A stretch of DNA of 64,000 bases from Bostrychus sinensis (Eukaryota > Chordata > Actinopteri > Gobiiformes > Eleotridae): positions 30,217,416 to 30,281,415 of the forward strand of contig CM036241.1 in the NCBI GenBank assembly GCA_020698575.1. Reading direction: 5' to 3'. This document shows positions 1 to 13,154 of this stretch, piece by piece. Made by a program: the position numbers and the translations under genes. The notes under the pieces are model-generated. The model had not been told where the DNA came from. It was given only the letters and a program-made list of their open reading frames with translations, and searched no databases. How positions within the stretch are numbered: the stretch's first letter is position 1; every line of letters begins with the position of its first letter.

Positions 1-1335
1 TGTAGCTCCTCGCTCCTGCATGCTGAGTTTACACTGCTCTATAAACAGATGAGAGCTGCCATCTCATGACAAATTTGTTGCTGGAAAACATGAAATAAAA
101 ATTATTTTCTGCCTTCTCATTCTGGTCACCATTTACAGAACCCAATCTCATCAATTAAGTGTATACACAAATTACAGACTATTTAAATCATACAGTACGG
201 TACAGTGTGAGGCTCTTGTGTGGTCCTCCTCTGAGCTGCTGACTTCATAGCTAATATATCACAGACGTTTAGTTTAATACCCAGATGTTAGTAAGGGGCA
301 AGGCATCCGGGCCAGCATTAGCTTTTAATTGGCTGGGATCCCTGTGCTGGAGTTTGGGGGGTTTAGCATGTGACTCAGGAGACACGCAGACTGAACGCCC
401 ACACACACACACATACTCGCTCACAACACAAAGTTTCCCTGGATCAGGAGCCGGACCATTACTCTGTTTCAGAAACTTATACACTCTCAGGAAAAGACAA
501 GACAATTCCTCTTGCTAAGATTTTCTTTCCCTGGACTACATAAATTTAGGCATATGATGTTTCCTTTCCCTTTATCCCTATACATTCTAAGTCATGTGCT
601 GTTTGCGTCTTGGCCTGAATCAAAGGGCTACAATAGCTGCCAGCCAACTCCCAGTTTGGCGAAATAGACAGAAGCATCACTGTACAGACTAAACCATGAG
701 CTGCTTTAAATAGCTGTTTATTGTCAATTTACAACCCCAGTTGGAAGATGTTGACAAACTTTGTATATATAAAATAAAATGACACATGAGCTACATGAGC
801 AGTCTCGGTTCTTGGCGGGAGGCTACACACACTGAGTTACACCTTGAAAACGAGGAGCTGAAGGAAGACACCGAGGCGCTGGCACCTGACCCGAACAGAA
901 GCCATGCTCTCTGCCCGCCGCGTGTTATTTATTACTGTGTAGAGGGAGGTGAAGACAGACAGAGTGATACAAGAACAGGTGGCTGGCTTTGGACTGAGAT
1001 TTCTCTTTACAAAACAATGGGATTGCCTTGCTACATTTGGAGCTCTGTGTCTGGCTGCGCTGAGTCCCCCCCTCCATGACTGTAATTAAGTGGCATTACC
1101 ATGACTAAAAGGTAACAAATCTGCTAATGACTGGCTGTGATTGAGAGGAGGGCAGGGGCTTGGGCTGGCTCCAATACACTACATGCAGCCACACCTATTG
1201 TCAGAACTTTTCAAACTGATTGGTCTAAAATTCAAAGTCAGTCTGTGACCACTTTTGAAATCCGTGCACATGGAAAATGTAATTACAAAAATTAGTACTG
1301 ATCAACAGTGGTAGAAAGTAAACATAAATGAACCT
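1..1335. other. No gene recognised
   Basis: The segment is AT-rich, apparently single-copy vertebrate non-coding DNA with a short (CA)n run near 400. Short frames near 285-518 and 786-1079 have no recognisable domain or splice context. Confidence 0.6.
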
Positions 1336-1540
1336 AAATGCTGATTAAATAAGGACTTGACAAGGGCTAAACCACAATTAAATAGAGGACTAAATCAGGA
1401 TTAAACTAGGACTAGTCTGGGACTATACCAGGTTTAAACAAAGACTAAACCAGGTCTAAACCAGGCCCAAAACTGGACTAAACTAGGTCTAGCCATAAGC
1501 AGGAATACAACAGGACTAAAACTAATCAGGACATTAACTG
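1336..1540. repeat. Degenerate ~12-bp minisatellite (GGACTAAACCAG-like)
   Basis: The words ggactaaa, ccaggtctaaa and actaaaccagg recur in irregular tandem across about 200 bases. A shorter inverse version (tttaaacctggtttgttcctggtttagacctg, in parts) occurs at 39700-39745. No gene is seen. Confidence 0.6.
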
Positions 1541-1559
1541 CAGAAGACTCCCCAGTACC

Positions 1560-2000
1560 ACCAGAAGCCTGCGTACCACCAGTGGTACCACACTCTTTTG
1601 AAGGAAGGTCCTTGGTCTGAGGTCAAATTCAGGTACGTAGTAGTAGTAGTAGTTACTTTTATTCAAGTTGGTAAGTACTTTCACTTCTATTTAAGTAACA
1701 TTATTCAAAAGTAGTAAAAGGTGTTTACCTCAGTGCCAAAGTGATTTGGTAACAGTGTAGTAGTAAAAGTAGTACAAGCAGCAGTAGTTGTTGTTAGAAA
1801 AGATAAGAAAAGCTTTATTTGTGCCACAATGGGGAAACTGTGTTGTTGTAGTAGTTGCCGTGCAATTATGAAAAAAATTAAATATAAGTAAACACTCAAT
1901 ATATATTTTACTTCTACTTCTATGTGAGCTATATTATTTTAAAGAAACAGATCCTATTTGAGTAAAAAATGCAACAACAAAAAAGTTGTAACAGTAAATT
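1560..2000. repeat. GTA-rich dispersed repeat
   Basis: A gtagtagtagtagtagt run at about 1638 is followed by text of the 'acttttattcaagt / tacttctatttaagtaac' type. The same wording recurs at 7200-7260, 13155-13260, 23580-23650, 35820-35900 and 59095-59240. It looks like an old dispersed fish repeat. Confidence 0.5.
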
Positions 2001-2508
2001 TAGAAGTCAATACATCAAAATAATACAATTTACAGTCATCCAAAGCAATTCCTGAAATGCAGCACTAACATGTTGGGATGTTTTTGCAGTGGCAGCAGCG
2101 TTGTGTTATTTGTGCATGTAAACACTGATGCTATCTGCTGCTTGAGGAAGGGGCTCCATTCAGACAGCCTCAGTCCTACATTCCTCTGAGGGTCTCTATG
2201 CAGTGCTCAGTGATGCGCAGTGACAGACACAAACACACAGTCGTCCTAACACTCAGGCGGAGGTAAACTCATGTGTTGTCCTCCACTGTTAGCTATAGGG
2301 AAACAGTTCTGTTTAAAGTATACTGCAATGCAATGTGTATCTGTGTACAGCACAGATGTTACAAGCGGAAACATCAACTGCTTTTGAGATATTCAACGCA
2401 AGTGTTTTTAAATTCAGTATACTATTTTTGTGCTCACCTAATGTTATAAAATAGGAATAATTTGGAAAAAGCTGGACCTTAAGATGTTGCATAGACTTAA
2501 TAATAATG

Positions 2509-2708
2509 CATCGGTCTTATATAGTGCACTCAAAGCCGCTTTACAATTAGGTGCAATATTCATTCATTCCAACCACCACCAAACACACAATCACATTGAC
2601 ACATTCATGCACAGTCAAGGTGGGTGAGGTGTTGTCCTAGGACACAAAGGCAGTGTGCAATGCTGGTCAAGGGATCAAACAGCTCTACCTACTGAGCTAC
2701 TGCTGTGT
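2509..2708 (-). mobile_element. tRNA-derived SINE
   Basis: On the minus strand it begins cagtagctcagtaggtagag (A-box-like) and has a decayed B-box region (tgatccctt). It ends with the tail aaagcggctttgagtgcact...tatata. It matches the layout of the better preserved copy at 52395-52645. Confidence 0.75.
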
Positions 2709-4100
2709 CATGGCTTTTAATAAAGGTTCTGGTGAGTTCTAGCCACATGCTTGCAAACATTCAAGCCTACTTTCCATATTAAAATAATAAAATAGCCAAA
2801 GGTATATAAGCTTGTTAACTACAAAAAATGACTGCCTGCTGTTGAAAAAATTAACAAAATTTAAAAAGCATTTACGTGATGTTTAAAATGCCAGTGTTAA
2901 TTGCTGGATGGCAACAGTCTGATTTTGCAGTCACATTTTGCTGTGGTGGACATGTTGATGGCGGTGAGAGGCAAGGGTTGGGGTGACAAAAATAAATTCG
3001 TAATGCTATACAACCACATCTATAGAGACACTATAGACCCACTTTGCCTGAATGAGCAGAGAAGAAGAGTAATGGGCAGAAGTTAAAATCAAGTCTATAG
3101 ATAGATTTTAAGATTTTAGATTACGCCACTACAAAATATTATAAACATCTGGACCATATCGAACACAACTCAGTTGATTGTGATGAAGAATTCTTAAAGC
3201 ACCAAATGACTTTTAAGGTTTGATTTAGGTCATTTCTTAACCGTAGTTTCCACTGTCTTCTTTACGTAAATTAGAGATAAAAGGAGTGTAATCTGAGAAC
3301 ACTTTAAAAATGTCTTCCTGTAAAGTTGGGGAAAGCAAAAAAAAAAACAGTGATTCACTCAAGATGGAAAAAATCTGTGCAGCCAGTGACTCAAAGTCTG
3401 TGTGTGGCATTCATAGCCTCCTTTCTCTTGGACAAAGGAGGAAACCGGGGGAATCGGAGGGATGGAGAGAGGAGAGACAGACGAGTGAGGAGAGAGGGAC
3501 AAAGAGGACATAGGAGAGGAGCGGCACTATGCTTGAGCAGTCCCTTTGACGGACAAGAGAAGGGCTGCAGACCCATTGTTCAGATCCCATTCCTCACTGT
3601 ATTGTCCGACCTTATCAATGCAGGGTCACAAGCAACAATGAGATACATTCTCATAAGTTTGTCCCAAACAGGCTATAGGAGAACCACAGGTGCTGAGTCA
3701 ACTTTTCAACAATGTTTAAAATGAAGTATCATTTATATGCATATACCATTGTTTCATTCTTTTTTAATTATTGGCTATACATTCTATTTACAAGCATGCA
3801 TGGTAATAGCAAAAAAAAAAAAAAAAAAAAAAAAAAGATTAGAAAGAAGTAGATATTGATCTTTTAACACTGGTAAGACTGGTTATGGCCACTGCCAACA
3901 ATTACCTTGTTGGCCACTGCCAATATATAATTAATAGTTCATTGATGATAGAATTTCAAAATGATATGGTATTCACCACTGTAGTCCTGCACAAGCTTTT
4001 GTTGATTATTGTCTGGTCATTACATGCCTTTTACTTATAACTTACTGTAGTGATAACTCAGTGTAATAAGAAACTAAATGTAATAGTAAATAGTGTTTGG
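2709..4100. other. No gene recognised; one 26-base poly(A) run
   Basis: Overlapping short frames at 3310-3724 lie in a purine-rich stretch and show no domain. A pure A run spans 3811-3836. No splice-bounded exon is evident. Confidence 0.55.
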
Positions 4101-4109
4101 TCACTTTCC

Positions 4110-4720
4110 TTATAAGACCAAACTCTCAGCTCATGCTCCCAGAGTGCACTGCACCTGTGTAATGGTTGGAGCATGCATTTTGGGTCACCAGATGTTTCTT
4201 ATTCATGAGCAGCTATAAAAGCAGCCTCTACCTCTTCAAATGTCTCTCTGCTCAACTCTCTTCTTTCAGCAACTGAAAAGGTTAAAGTCTGGCCAGGGCC
4301 TGGAGCTCCTACGTCTGCCAGGGGCACCTGAAGAGGGGCAAACATTTAGGGCCAAAGAAAAGAGTGGCAGAAAAAACTCAACAGGCTGCCTGAGAGCGGC
4401 CCGGTCCGTGCTGAGTGGCCGTGTAGGGCCCTCACTGAGTTTGTCTTGTAATTGAGTCAATTGTTGACCCCCTGTTCTGCCTGCCTTTACAAACCTTATG
4501 GGAGCAAAAGCCTGACGAATAATTATGGTCCTCTCTCTCCATCTCTCCTCATCTATCCATCTCCACTCCTCTCCACTCGCCCCTCTCGCTCCCTCGCTCG
4601 CCGTTGTCTCGGGATAATTGTGCAGTGAGTCAAAGGCGATCATTTAGGAAGAGCCTGAGGTTTGAAGGGGAGCTTACAATCTTCTTTTCACCCCAAATCT
4701 TTCTTACCCGCCCCAGCCCT
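4110..4720 (+). promoter_or_regulatory. Possible regulatory block with TATA-like box
   Basis: A strong TATA match (CTATAAAAGC, TATAAAA at 4214-4220) is followed about 30 bases later by a pyrimidine-rich stretch and a GC-richer segment to about 4440. After that comes a homeodomain-like patch (gacgaataattatgg, about 4515). No repeat wording is seen, so the block may be conserved non-coding DNA or a promoter. No gene is attached to it. Confidence 0.3.
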
Positions 4721-5369
4721 GCTCTCTGTTCTCCTGCACTCTCCCCTTTTCCATTCCTCCTTTTGTTTGCATCGTGGGATGAATTTTAATCACTGCCTCT
4801 CCACCTCCGAACTCAGCCCCCCTTTAGTTTTCTTTCCTGCTCTCAGTGCTCAGTGTAGCTTTCCAACTTATATCCGTCTCCATGCTTAACAAGCACTCTG
4901 GCCCTATAGGCTCGATACAGCCTTTTAAAGCAGCACTGTGTAACTTTGCAGGATTTGAACCTAATAATGGACAGGCTGCAAGTGCACGGCTGTAAATTCA
5001 TGTCTGAATGTTAGGTCTAAATACACCTCTAATGTCCCATCAGAGAATCATTCAAATAACTGAATACACATGGAATAATTGTGCAACTATGTGTTATATG
5101 ATAAGCTTGTGACTGACAGTTTGTCACATAAATCCAGGTCTTTATCAGGCTTAAAAAAAAAAGACAATCTGGAGAAAAAGAGAGCGAGAAGAGACAAAAA
5201 GTGTAAAAAGGTTGAATCCCACAGAAGGGGCACAACAGGACAGAGAGAGGAGGTTCCTATTCTGTTTGGGAAGAGCGATCATTTTTAAATGCCTCCTTCA
5301 TTGGAGAACACTTTGTTTGCACAAGGGCTCTAGTGTTGTGCTCCCATTGTGCCGGCCTTATCCCCTGGG

Positions 5370-5392
5370 ACAGTGTCGGCCCGGGACACTGT
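5370..5392. repeat. Perfect 8-bp inverted repeat
   Basis: ACAGTGTC and GACACTGT flank a 7-base GGCCCGG loop, inside a GC-rich, apparently unique patch (5290-5420) that also has SOX-like ctttgtt. Function unknown. Confidence 0.6.
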
Positions 5393-5399
5393 TGTCATT

Positions 5400-6155
5400 C
5401 ACATTTCTCACATCTACTGATTAAAATGTGTTCCTGACAAAAGGTCAAGCAAAGTGCGGTAATTTGGTTGAGAAGAGAGGATAATATCTGGCAGAAATGA
5501 GCAAATTAAAGAAACACGGAAGCTGTCACGAGAAGGAAGAAGTTGTGAACAGCTAAAACAAAGCCTGACAAAGCAAACTATTACACTTCTGGTGCTTCTT
5601 TTACAACGTCCCGCAGCCCGCTCTCATTTCCTGTCCACAGGCCACAGGCGGCCCGTCCACACATTTGTCCCGGTCCCACTCACTGCACCAGCTGAAAACA
5701 TTTACAAGGGACATATTTAAGATGGCTAGACATCGCCTTGGCTCTTTATGGGGAGCTGCTGATATCTAGGAGGGCAGTAAATTGTGGAACAAGTTCATTA
5801 TCCTGTGAAGATGGTTTGCCTTTGAACATAATGGCTTTAATAAGACAGGAGAGTCGTTTTTACATCTCAAATAAAAGCAAAAACATTTCCTAGTTCATAT
5901 TATACAACCCCCAGTATGCAGTTGGCTTCAATCACTTCACACAGGACATTTTTGGGAAAAAAAGTGATTATGTGAATATGTAAATGCGTGAGACTAACTT
6001 TTAAATATTGGTAACATCCAAGTAAATACCCTGGTCAAGGTATATCTGTACTGTACTAGTATAAGTAGTGAATACTAGTAGGACGTGTTATCTTATTTAT
6101 TTATTTGTTAAAGAGATTAAAAGTAAGTACTTGAGTAGTCTTTTATCTACAGTGT
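5400..6155. other. No gene recognised
   Basis: This is single-copy-looking non-coding DNA. Part of 5590-5780 is GC-richer and could be conserved, but no frame, splice pair or repeat stands out. Confidence 0.5.
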
Positions 6156-6158
6156 TAG

Positions 6159-6433
<275 letters not shown>

Positions 6434-7274
6434 TCTAGACTCTTCTACTTTTTTGATACCCTTCCTTATGAGTGTACAAAAAATGATTGCATAGATTTTT
6501 CATAGAAATTATTTGAGATTTCATAGCACTATATCAACATCTAACCTCAGTTATTAAGTTCAGCAAATGTTCACTAAAGCAAATCTATGGACTCCATATT
6601 CAAACCCTGTCTATATTGTAGATAACAGAGTGAGTGTACAAATCAACCACATTCCATAATAATATACAAACCGTGGGTTATGAGTACTTTCTCTTCACTC
6701 TCTCTGACTATGTACATTAGGCTGCTATGTAACTAGTGTTTGCAAACAATCACTTTCCTCTCAAGCTGAAGTGGTGGTGAGTATACTTGAGCGAGAGTCA
6801 GATCTCAGCCCTGTATGTGCGGCCTCCTCGAGCTGTGTTTGTTAGGAAATCCTGAACAAACTGCTGCTGTTTGTTCACTCTTTGTCAATGACAGGTTTTT
6901 ATAGACTTGTACTATTGACAATTGTGCGACTCCCGTTGGCCTCGCGCAAGCTGGATAACACTGTGCAAATAGGTGTATGTACACACGCATTCAGTCTGTC
7001 CGATACACACTCACAGGGCCTGAAAAAATAAACGCATGTAAAAAGGCAGTGAAGAAAGTGAGGGAAAAAAAGTGTTTTATGAATGAAAATGTTTAGTGTG
7101 TTCAACAGGTGGAACAAGTTTACTCTTACAACTAGTGACTTTAAAAAAAACTGTTTTAAATCCAACAGGAACTGAACTGTGGAGTTCAGCATTAAGAGTT
7201 CAGAGGTAGAAGTACTGTAGTCAAGTAAAAATACTGCTACTTCAAAATTATATTACTCAAGTAGAATGGGGAAT

Positions 7275-7395
7275 GAGAATGGGAATGGTATTTATATAGC
7301 GCTTTACCTATGACACAAGTCACCCAAAGCACTTTACACACAGAAGGGAAGGGGTATTTCATTCACTCCATATTCGGTGGCTGTAGTAGAAGTAG
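7275..7395 (-). mobile_element. SINE/LINE tail fragment
   Basis: The wording tatttatatagcgctttacc...aaagcactttacac is the reverse of the 'aaagcgcttt...ctatataaat' tail of fish SINEs and LINEs. Flanks on both sides are the gtagaagta-type dispersed repeat. Confidence 0.5.
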
Positions 7396-7587
7396 AAGTA
7401 AAACTACGCAACAAAATGTTTACTTGAAGTAAAAGTGAACAGTATCATTTAGTGTGACATTTACTTATGCAGAAACTACTTTTAAATTTTAATTGTATAT
7501 GTTGTATATATTGTATACCATTGCTACTACTGCTGAAACTTGTATTGGTACTACTACTACTACTGTCTCCAAAGCTATGATCTACCC

Positions 7588-7864
7588 TGGTGGTTTCCAA
7601 CCTTTTTTGTCTTGTGTACCCGCTGGGCTTTTTATCATATCATGGGTACCCCACTCATACGTGTAGTAATTCTTTAAAATTCTAATAAAAAACATAAGCA
7701 TTTATTAGTACAAAGACATTTTATAACTCAAATTCTAAATTAAATAAGTAATAATCTGTCTGCCTTTAAAATAAAATATAAAATAAAAATATAACAATAG
7801 AATCCCATATTACATTTATTTTACTATATATTTTCATGTTCAAAATTACGGTTGGGAAACACTG
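7588..7864. mobile_element. hAT-type MITE, 277 bp
   Basis: Terminal inverted repeats TGGTGGTTTCCAACC and GGTTGGGAAACACTG bound an AT-rich core. Flanking octamers ATCTACCC (7580-7587) and ATCTAACC (7865-7872) match 7 of 8, as expected for an old 8-bp hAT target duplication. No transposase is present. Confidence 0.8.
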
Positions 7865-7874
7865 ATCTAACCCA

Positions 7875-9485
7875 AGACCTTCAGTTTGTGAGTGTACTGT
7901 GTCACCCACTTTGCTGCCAAGCTCAAAAAACTGCTATTAGAAAAATAAAAAAAATAAATGTATACTGTATATAAATATACTTCAGAAGATTTTTCAGGTA
8001 AACAAATGTAGTTACAGCTTTTGCTTAAACTTGCCACTGGATTCATATTTCAAAGATAATTATATTATAGAATAGAATTATATATAATAGAAAGCCTAAA
8101 CCTTCATAAATGATTGCATGTTAAAGATTAAGACGTACAGTAAATGTGTTTCTCCTGCAGCAGCGCTCAGTTTGTCACTCTGGGCAGGAACAGGAAGTAA
8201 AAGACTTCCACTAAAATTTTACAGTAAGCACTTTTAACAGGCTTGGCTGCTCTATACGCCTCATGCGTTGGTTTCTATCATGACTTGTAAAAATAACAGC
8301 TTGAACACAGTATGCCACTATGTTAAAACTACACAACGGTGCTAATTGAAAGTCATTAGAGGCATTAGTATGGGTGCTGTATATTCAAATGGAAAAGGAA
8401 TGACACTCCAGATGTGTTGAGGAGCAAAAGGAGAGCTGCGGGACAGAGGCAGGAGCGACACCTGTGAAAAACAAGTGAGAGAAAACAAGCCGGGCATAAG
8501 GACTGTGAGAGAGACACACAGGGGCTATAGTCTGTCAATGGGACAGATCATGGATGCCAGTAGGGGGCTCAGCATTCTACACAATAGACCCCCAACTGTT
8601 ACAAGCCCCCTAATACCCATACTCCTATTTCACACATCTTTTCAAAGCACCCAACCTCCTCCTCCTCCACAGTGATTGCTGGCCAGGGTCGACAATAGCG
8701 AGAAAGTGCAGCGGAGCAACTTGGAGACTCACACGGGGGCCATCAGGACACCTTGTCTTTGTGTATTGGGAGACAAAGGGTGACATCTCAGGAGTAGCAG
8801 TAAAAGCTTCCTCTGTCCTGGCAGGAGGCTGTTAGGAATGACAGGAGCCTCCAGTGTAGCTGATAAATGGGTCATTATCATGTGATCTAAGAGCAAGTGT
8901 GGAGCTAATAATGAGCTGAGTTCAAATCACAGTTACCGGTGAAGGCCTGTTGTGGTGTCACTAGAATGACTGTCACAACTGTTGGATGGTGTTTTATAGG
9001 CCAGGAGTTTTCCAAGTTATTGACAATTATTAAGCTCTAGCAAAATGTAGATACACTTAAACAAGAAATTATTACTAAAACTAAAATTTGTTCACCCACT
9101 TCCAGCTTACAGGTTTGATCATTAAATGATTAGCTGCAGTACATAGGCTACATAGTATCTGGGTATTAAGATATTAAAGATATAAGGTTGTGATGATGTG
9201 GGCTGCAATAGGGGAGATATGCAAACATTTCTCGGCAGCCTAAGCAAAACATCTTGAAAAAACTAATCGCCATGGAGCAGGGAGGAAAAATATACCTCAA
9301 CATCCTGGGCAGGTCTAGAGGAATTCTGGCTCCGACCCAAAACACAGGGAACAGGGTGAAGAAGGCCTGGCTTTGTGGAGTAGGATCGGGAAGGGGAGAG
9401 CAACGAGCTGACCAGGGAAATAAATGTACTAGTGAAACATATGTACCCTATAGTGAAACATATGTATGTACCCTATAGACAAGTA
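7875..9485. other. No gene recognised; possible conserved patch
   Basis: The region 8400-8900 is GC-richer and free of obvious repeats. It contains facing SOX-like sites CTTTGT (8757-8762) and ACAAAG (8773-8778). The short frame at 8475-8675 has no recognised domain. Confidence 0.45.
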
Positions 9486-9490
9486 GGTGC

Positions 9491-10082
9491 TATTTGTCTG
9501 ACAGGGCGCTAGTTCAAGCTAAGAGCGTTACAATAGCTTTAGCCACACTAGCCTTTGACTAGCAGGGAATTAAATGCATAAGTAAAACAAACAGTGTGTC
9601 ACCTAAATATTAGTAGAGTATTTGCAAAATTATTTGAAGAAAAAAACTCTTGAGACATATTGATACCTACATGTAGAATTGTGAGAAATAAAAATGCTAA
9701 CAACAAAATTTAATGTTAGCAGCAGAGTATTTGTGAGGAATCTTATTGGATCTGTTGCCCAAGCTAAGGAACTCAAGCTAGCATTTGCCACTATAGTCTC
9801 GCAAGGAATTAAATGGATTAGCCTACTAAAACATAATGTTCTCTAATTAAGAGTATTTACATAGGCTAATTATTGGAAGGAAAAGCAACTCTAAAAGTGT
9901 ATTGACTTACATGTAGACATTTTAGTAAAAAAAAAACAAACAAACCTGAAAAAGCTAACAACAAAATATAATATTAGCAAGATCATTTGTCTGACGCTCA
10001 TTGGAAGCTCATTGAATCTATTGCCCAAGCTAAGGAACTCAAGCTAGCATTAGCCACACTAGCCTCTTCAGCGGCTACTGGC
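9491..10082. repeat. Three diverged tandem copies of a ~250-bp unit
   Basis: Copies start near 9491, 9729 and 9983. Each has tatttgtctgac-like text, then caagctaaggaactcaagct (exact in copies 2 and 3) and tagccacactagcc. Spacer text such as gctaacaacaaaat recurs between copies. The periods are about 238 and 254 bases. Confidence 0.75.
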
Positions 10083-10089
10083 CTCCACT

Positions 10090-13000
10090 CGAGCGGACCC
10101 CCTCCTCCATTTACAAGGCCCTTCAGTAGCTGGCTGGTTGCTAGACAATGTGCTTGGTTATGTGGGTTATGTAAAGACCCTCGTGCACACAAAAGCCAGT
10201 GTGGACGGCTGTTATGTGCGCCTCTTCAGCGGCCTGGGTCAGTTAGCAGAAGAGCTCTGGCGCTAACACTCCAAGTTAAAAACGTTTGCTCTTCAATGTG
10301 TTTACTGAGAGCCGAGGGGGGAAAAAGAGTCAAGGAGAGATGGACCAGTGAATTATCTTCTATTTGCCAATTTGACTTTGCCCCATTCACAAAATCCACT
10401 TGTGTGAGGTTAAAACAACTGCCTTGTTGACCCGTGGCTATATTAGAGGTTTTAGGAAAACACAAGTGTGTGTAAGTAACTCAATCTTTATGGGGAAACA
10501 CTTGAACCTGCTATTTTAGTACAGTCTGCATGAATAATTTTAACAAACTATTTACAGACAGTTACTGAGAAAATCAATCATCAATAGTCTATAGCAACTT
10601 TAGATACAGTTTATTTTACTATTTTGTGTTTTTTGCACAATAGGGACATATAGGGGACTATAATAAAGTAAAAAAAAAAAAACAAAAAAAAAAACTTTTT
10701 TTTGTCATTGGCTACTTTTTCAATTTGAAGCTAATATAAAGAGTTTTTTGCAATATGCATGAGTGAAAACAAACATTTTAGAGTTGGCCACCACTGGGGC
10801 AAGTCAGCTCTTTTCATTACAGATAGGCCAGAAGTGTGCAGTGTGTGGAAAATTTAAAGCAATGTACCAATACCATTGGCAGTGGTCACAGATAATTATA
10901 GTTACCCTTTATGTAAAGCTATCTTAATAATTTGTCTATGTATTGTAAGAATAAACTGTACAGTTACATTATAGGTTAAGTATGTAAATGAATGCAGGTG
11001 ACACAAAATGCATGTGTGTTGAAAGGTGAACAACAGACAGTGAGGGCCCTCCAGGCAATGACATGGTGGTAAGCCACACACACCGCCAGTCGGCTCTGAT
11101 GGCCAGGCGGCTGAGGGCCACTGTGTGTAAAGGTTTTGACTTAAAGACTCTCGGCTTTGCTTAACACTGCAAAGCACACACAACCTGTTGACGTTAGCCT
11201 ACCGCAAACTGTTTCCTAATATACTGCATGGAGAGTAAATCCTCTATGACAGGTACAGTCGCACAGATATGCCAGATCTCTCTGACACCTATTTGTTACT
11301 GTGATGACTTTGGGTTTCAAATTGCCATGGCTATTAGTCAATTTGAGATATCCGGAAACACTTTGAAATGTAACAAATCCAAAACTCGCAGAAAGAATAC
11401 AATGACAAGCCAGATTGCAAACACTTCCACAAATCAGATAAAAAAAATGTCTAAATTAATTATTCTAACTGCTCAAGATTACTTTTTCTGAAACCCTCAA
11501 AGGACTAAGTAGAAATGTCCTAGAATGGCCTCAAGTCCACTCCAAAGACTATTACTTTTGCTTAAGAACTGCAACACCAATAAGCAGACCATAATTATGT
11601 TTAGGTACATTAGGTGAATTAAGAAGTATCACACACACAATATTTATTTTTTTTACTGCAACAAGATACTATGTTTTAAATTTGGAGCAGTGGAGAAGTC
11701 CAAAAACTTTCAAAATGTTTAGGGGACCTGAGCTGAACCTGGACCACAGTCAACTCCTACTAATACCCTCATCTTGTCCCAGACAGTCACCTCCACCCAC
11801 ATGGAGAAATCTCCCTATCTCTACACATCTAAACACTCTCTTAAACATACACAGACACACACAGACAAACACACAGACATATCGGCACTTACTCGAACGC
11901 TGGCTCTGACATCCAATCAGCCCTGTAAAAATCTCTGTATGACAAGCTGCAGCCTGTGAGCTGCCGGGATAGACACACACATCCATCTGCCCAGGGGCTC
12001 GGGACTATCCTACAGGAAGCCTGAGTGTGAGCCGGGACACACAAGATGAGGGGCGGGGGGTGGGGCTGGAGGGGGTTAAAAAAAGGGGTGTTTCTCCTCT
12101 CACAACCAAGTGAGTGAAGACTGCGAGTGTCTTTGAGCTAGTGAAAGTTGTTTCACTGACCTCAAAATGGCTGATCAATTTCACAGTCAAATCACTTGTA
12201 AATGGAAATCAATAAATCTAAAAAGTACCACAACAATTTTCGCTAGTAAAAGAGGAGCAGAATTCCTTAAAAGAATGACTCATTGAGAAACATATTTGTA
12301 ATACACAGATAAGGCTGGCTCTGCTACATGGAAAATACCAAAAAGCAAGTTCACCTAAACTCCACGACCCCTAATTCTTATCATTACTTTCAACAAATCT
12401 GAATTATGTAAAACCAAAGTAAATGTATTGATAATAACTTCCAGAATAGAGAAAAATTAATTACTAATAACGTATATTTGATAACTGTACCCAGATATTT
12501 TTTTAAATCTCTGTCTTGGATGAGAACTGTCACAGTTTGCTTATTTTATACTTCTTTTCAAAAACTAACCCATTAACAAGTACAACCAACTCTGGCAAAA
12601 ATGACAAAATGTAAATGAATGCCATGTTAATTTATCGTTTGTCTTTCTTGCTCGGTCAAAATCAAAGTACAAGGACCATATCCAGTCCATGGCTATATTC
12701 CATCCAGCTGGTAGATACATTTTGCTAACATAGTCTAGAAAACAGACTGATTTTAATACCTTAAAAACATGCACTTCTGTGTGTAATTACAGTTTAACAC
12801 AAGCTGAGTGCTGCTTAAACAGCGTACATGACCTAAAGCACTCGTGTGTTAAAATCACATAGAAGCCAACAAAAGCAACACTCCACTGGATTCAAAAGCT
12901 CATCTAATCACTAACAACTTCCGTTCTTGCACAACCTCTACATCTGGGACCCTTCTCCTGCTGCACACGCTCAACATTTAACACGCATTAAACAGCCAGA

Positions 13001-13150
13001 CAAGCGCTCGCCACAGTTCTGCTCCACAGCTGGGAGAGAGGTCGACATAAATCTGAAATCCTTTGAATGTAATCCTCTTTCAATCGATGAACATCCAGCG
13101 TGTGTTTTCTATACAACACAACCAATTTCTGCCCAAGTATTAATAGCAGT
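10090..13150. other. No gene recognised
   Basis: Frames at 9987-10465 on both strands overlap each other and the tandem repeat and show no domain. A (CA)/(ACAGAC)-rich stretch lies near 11840-11880. The rest is AT-rich, apparently unique DNA. Confidence 0.5.
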
Positions 13151-13154
13151 GACA

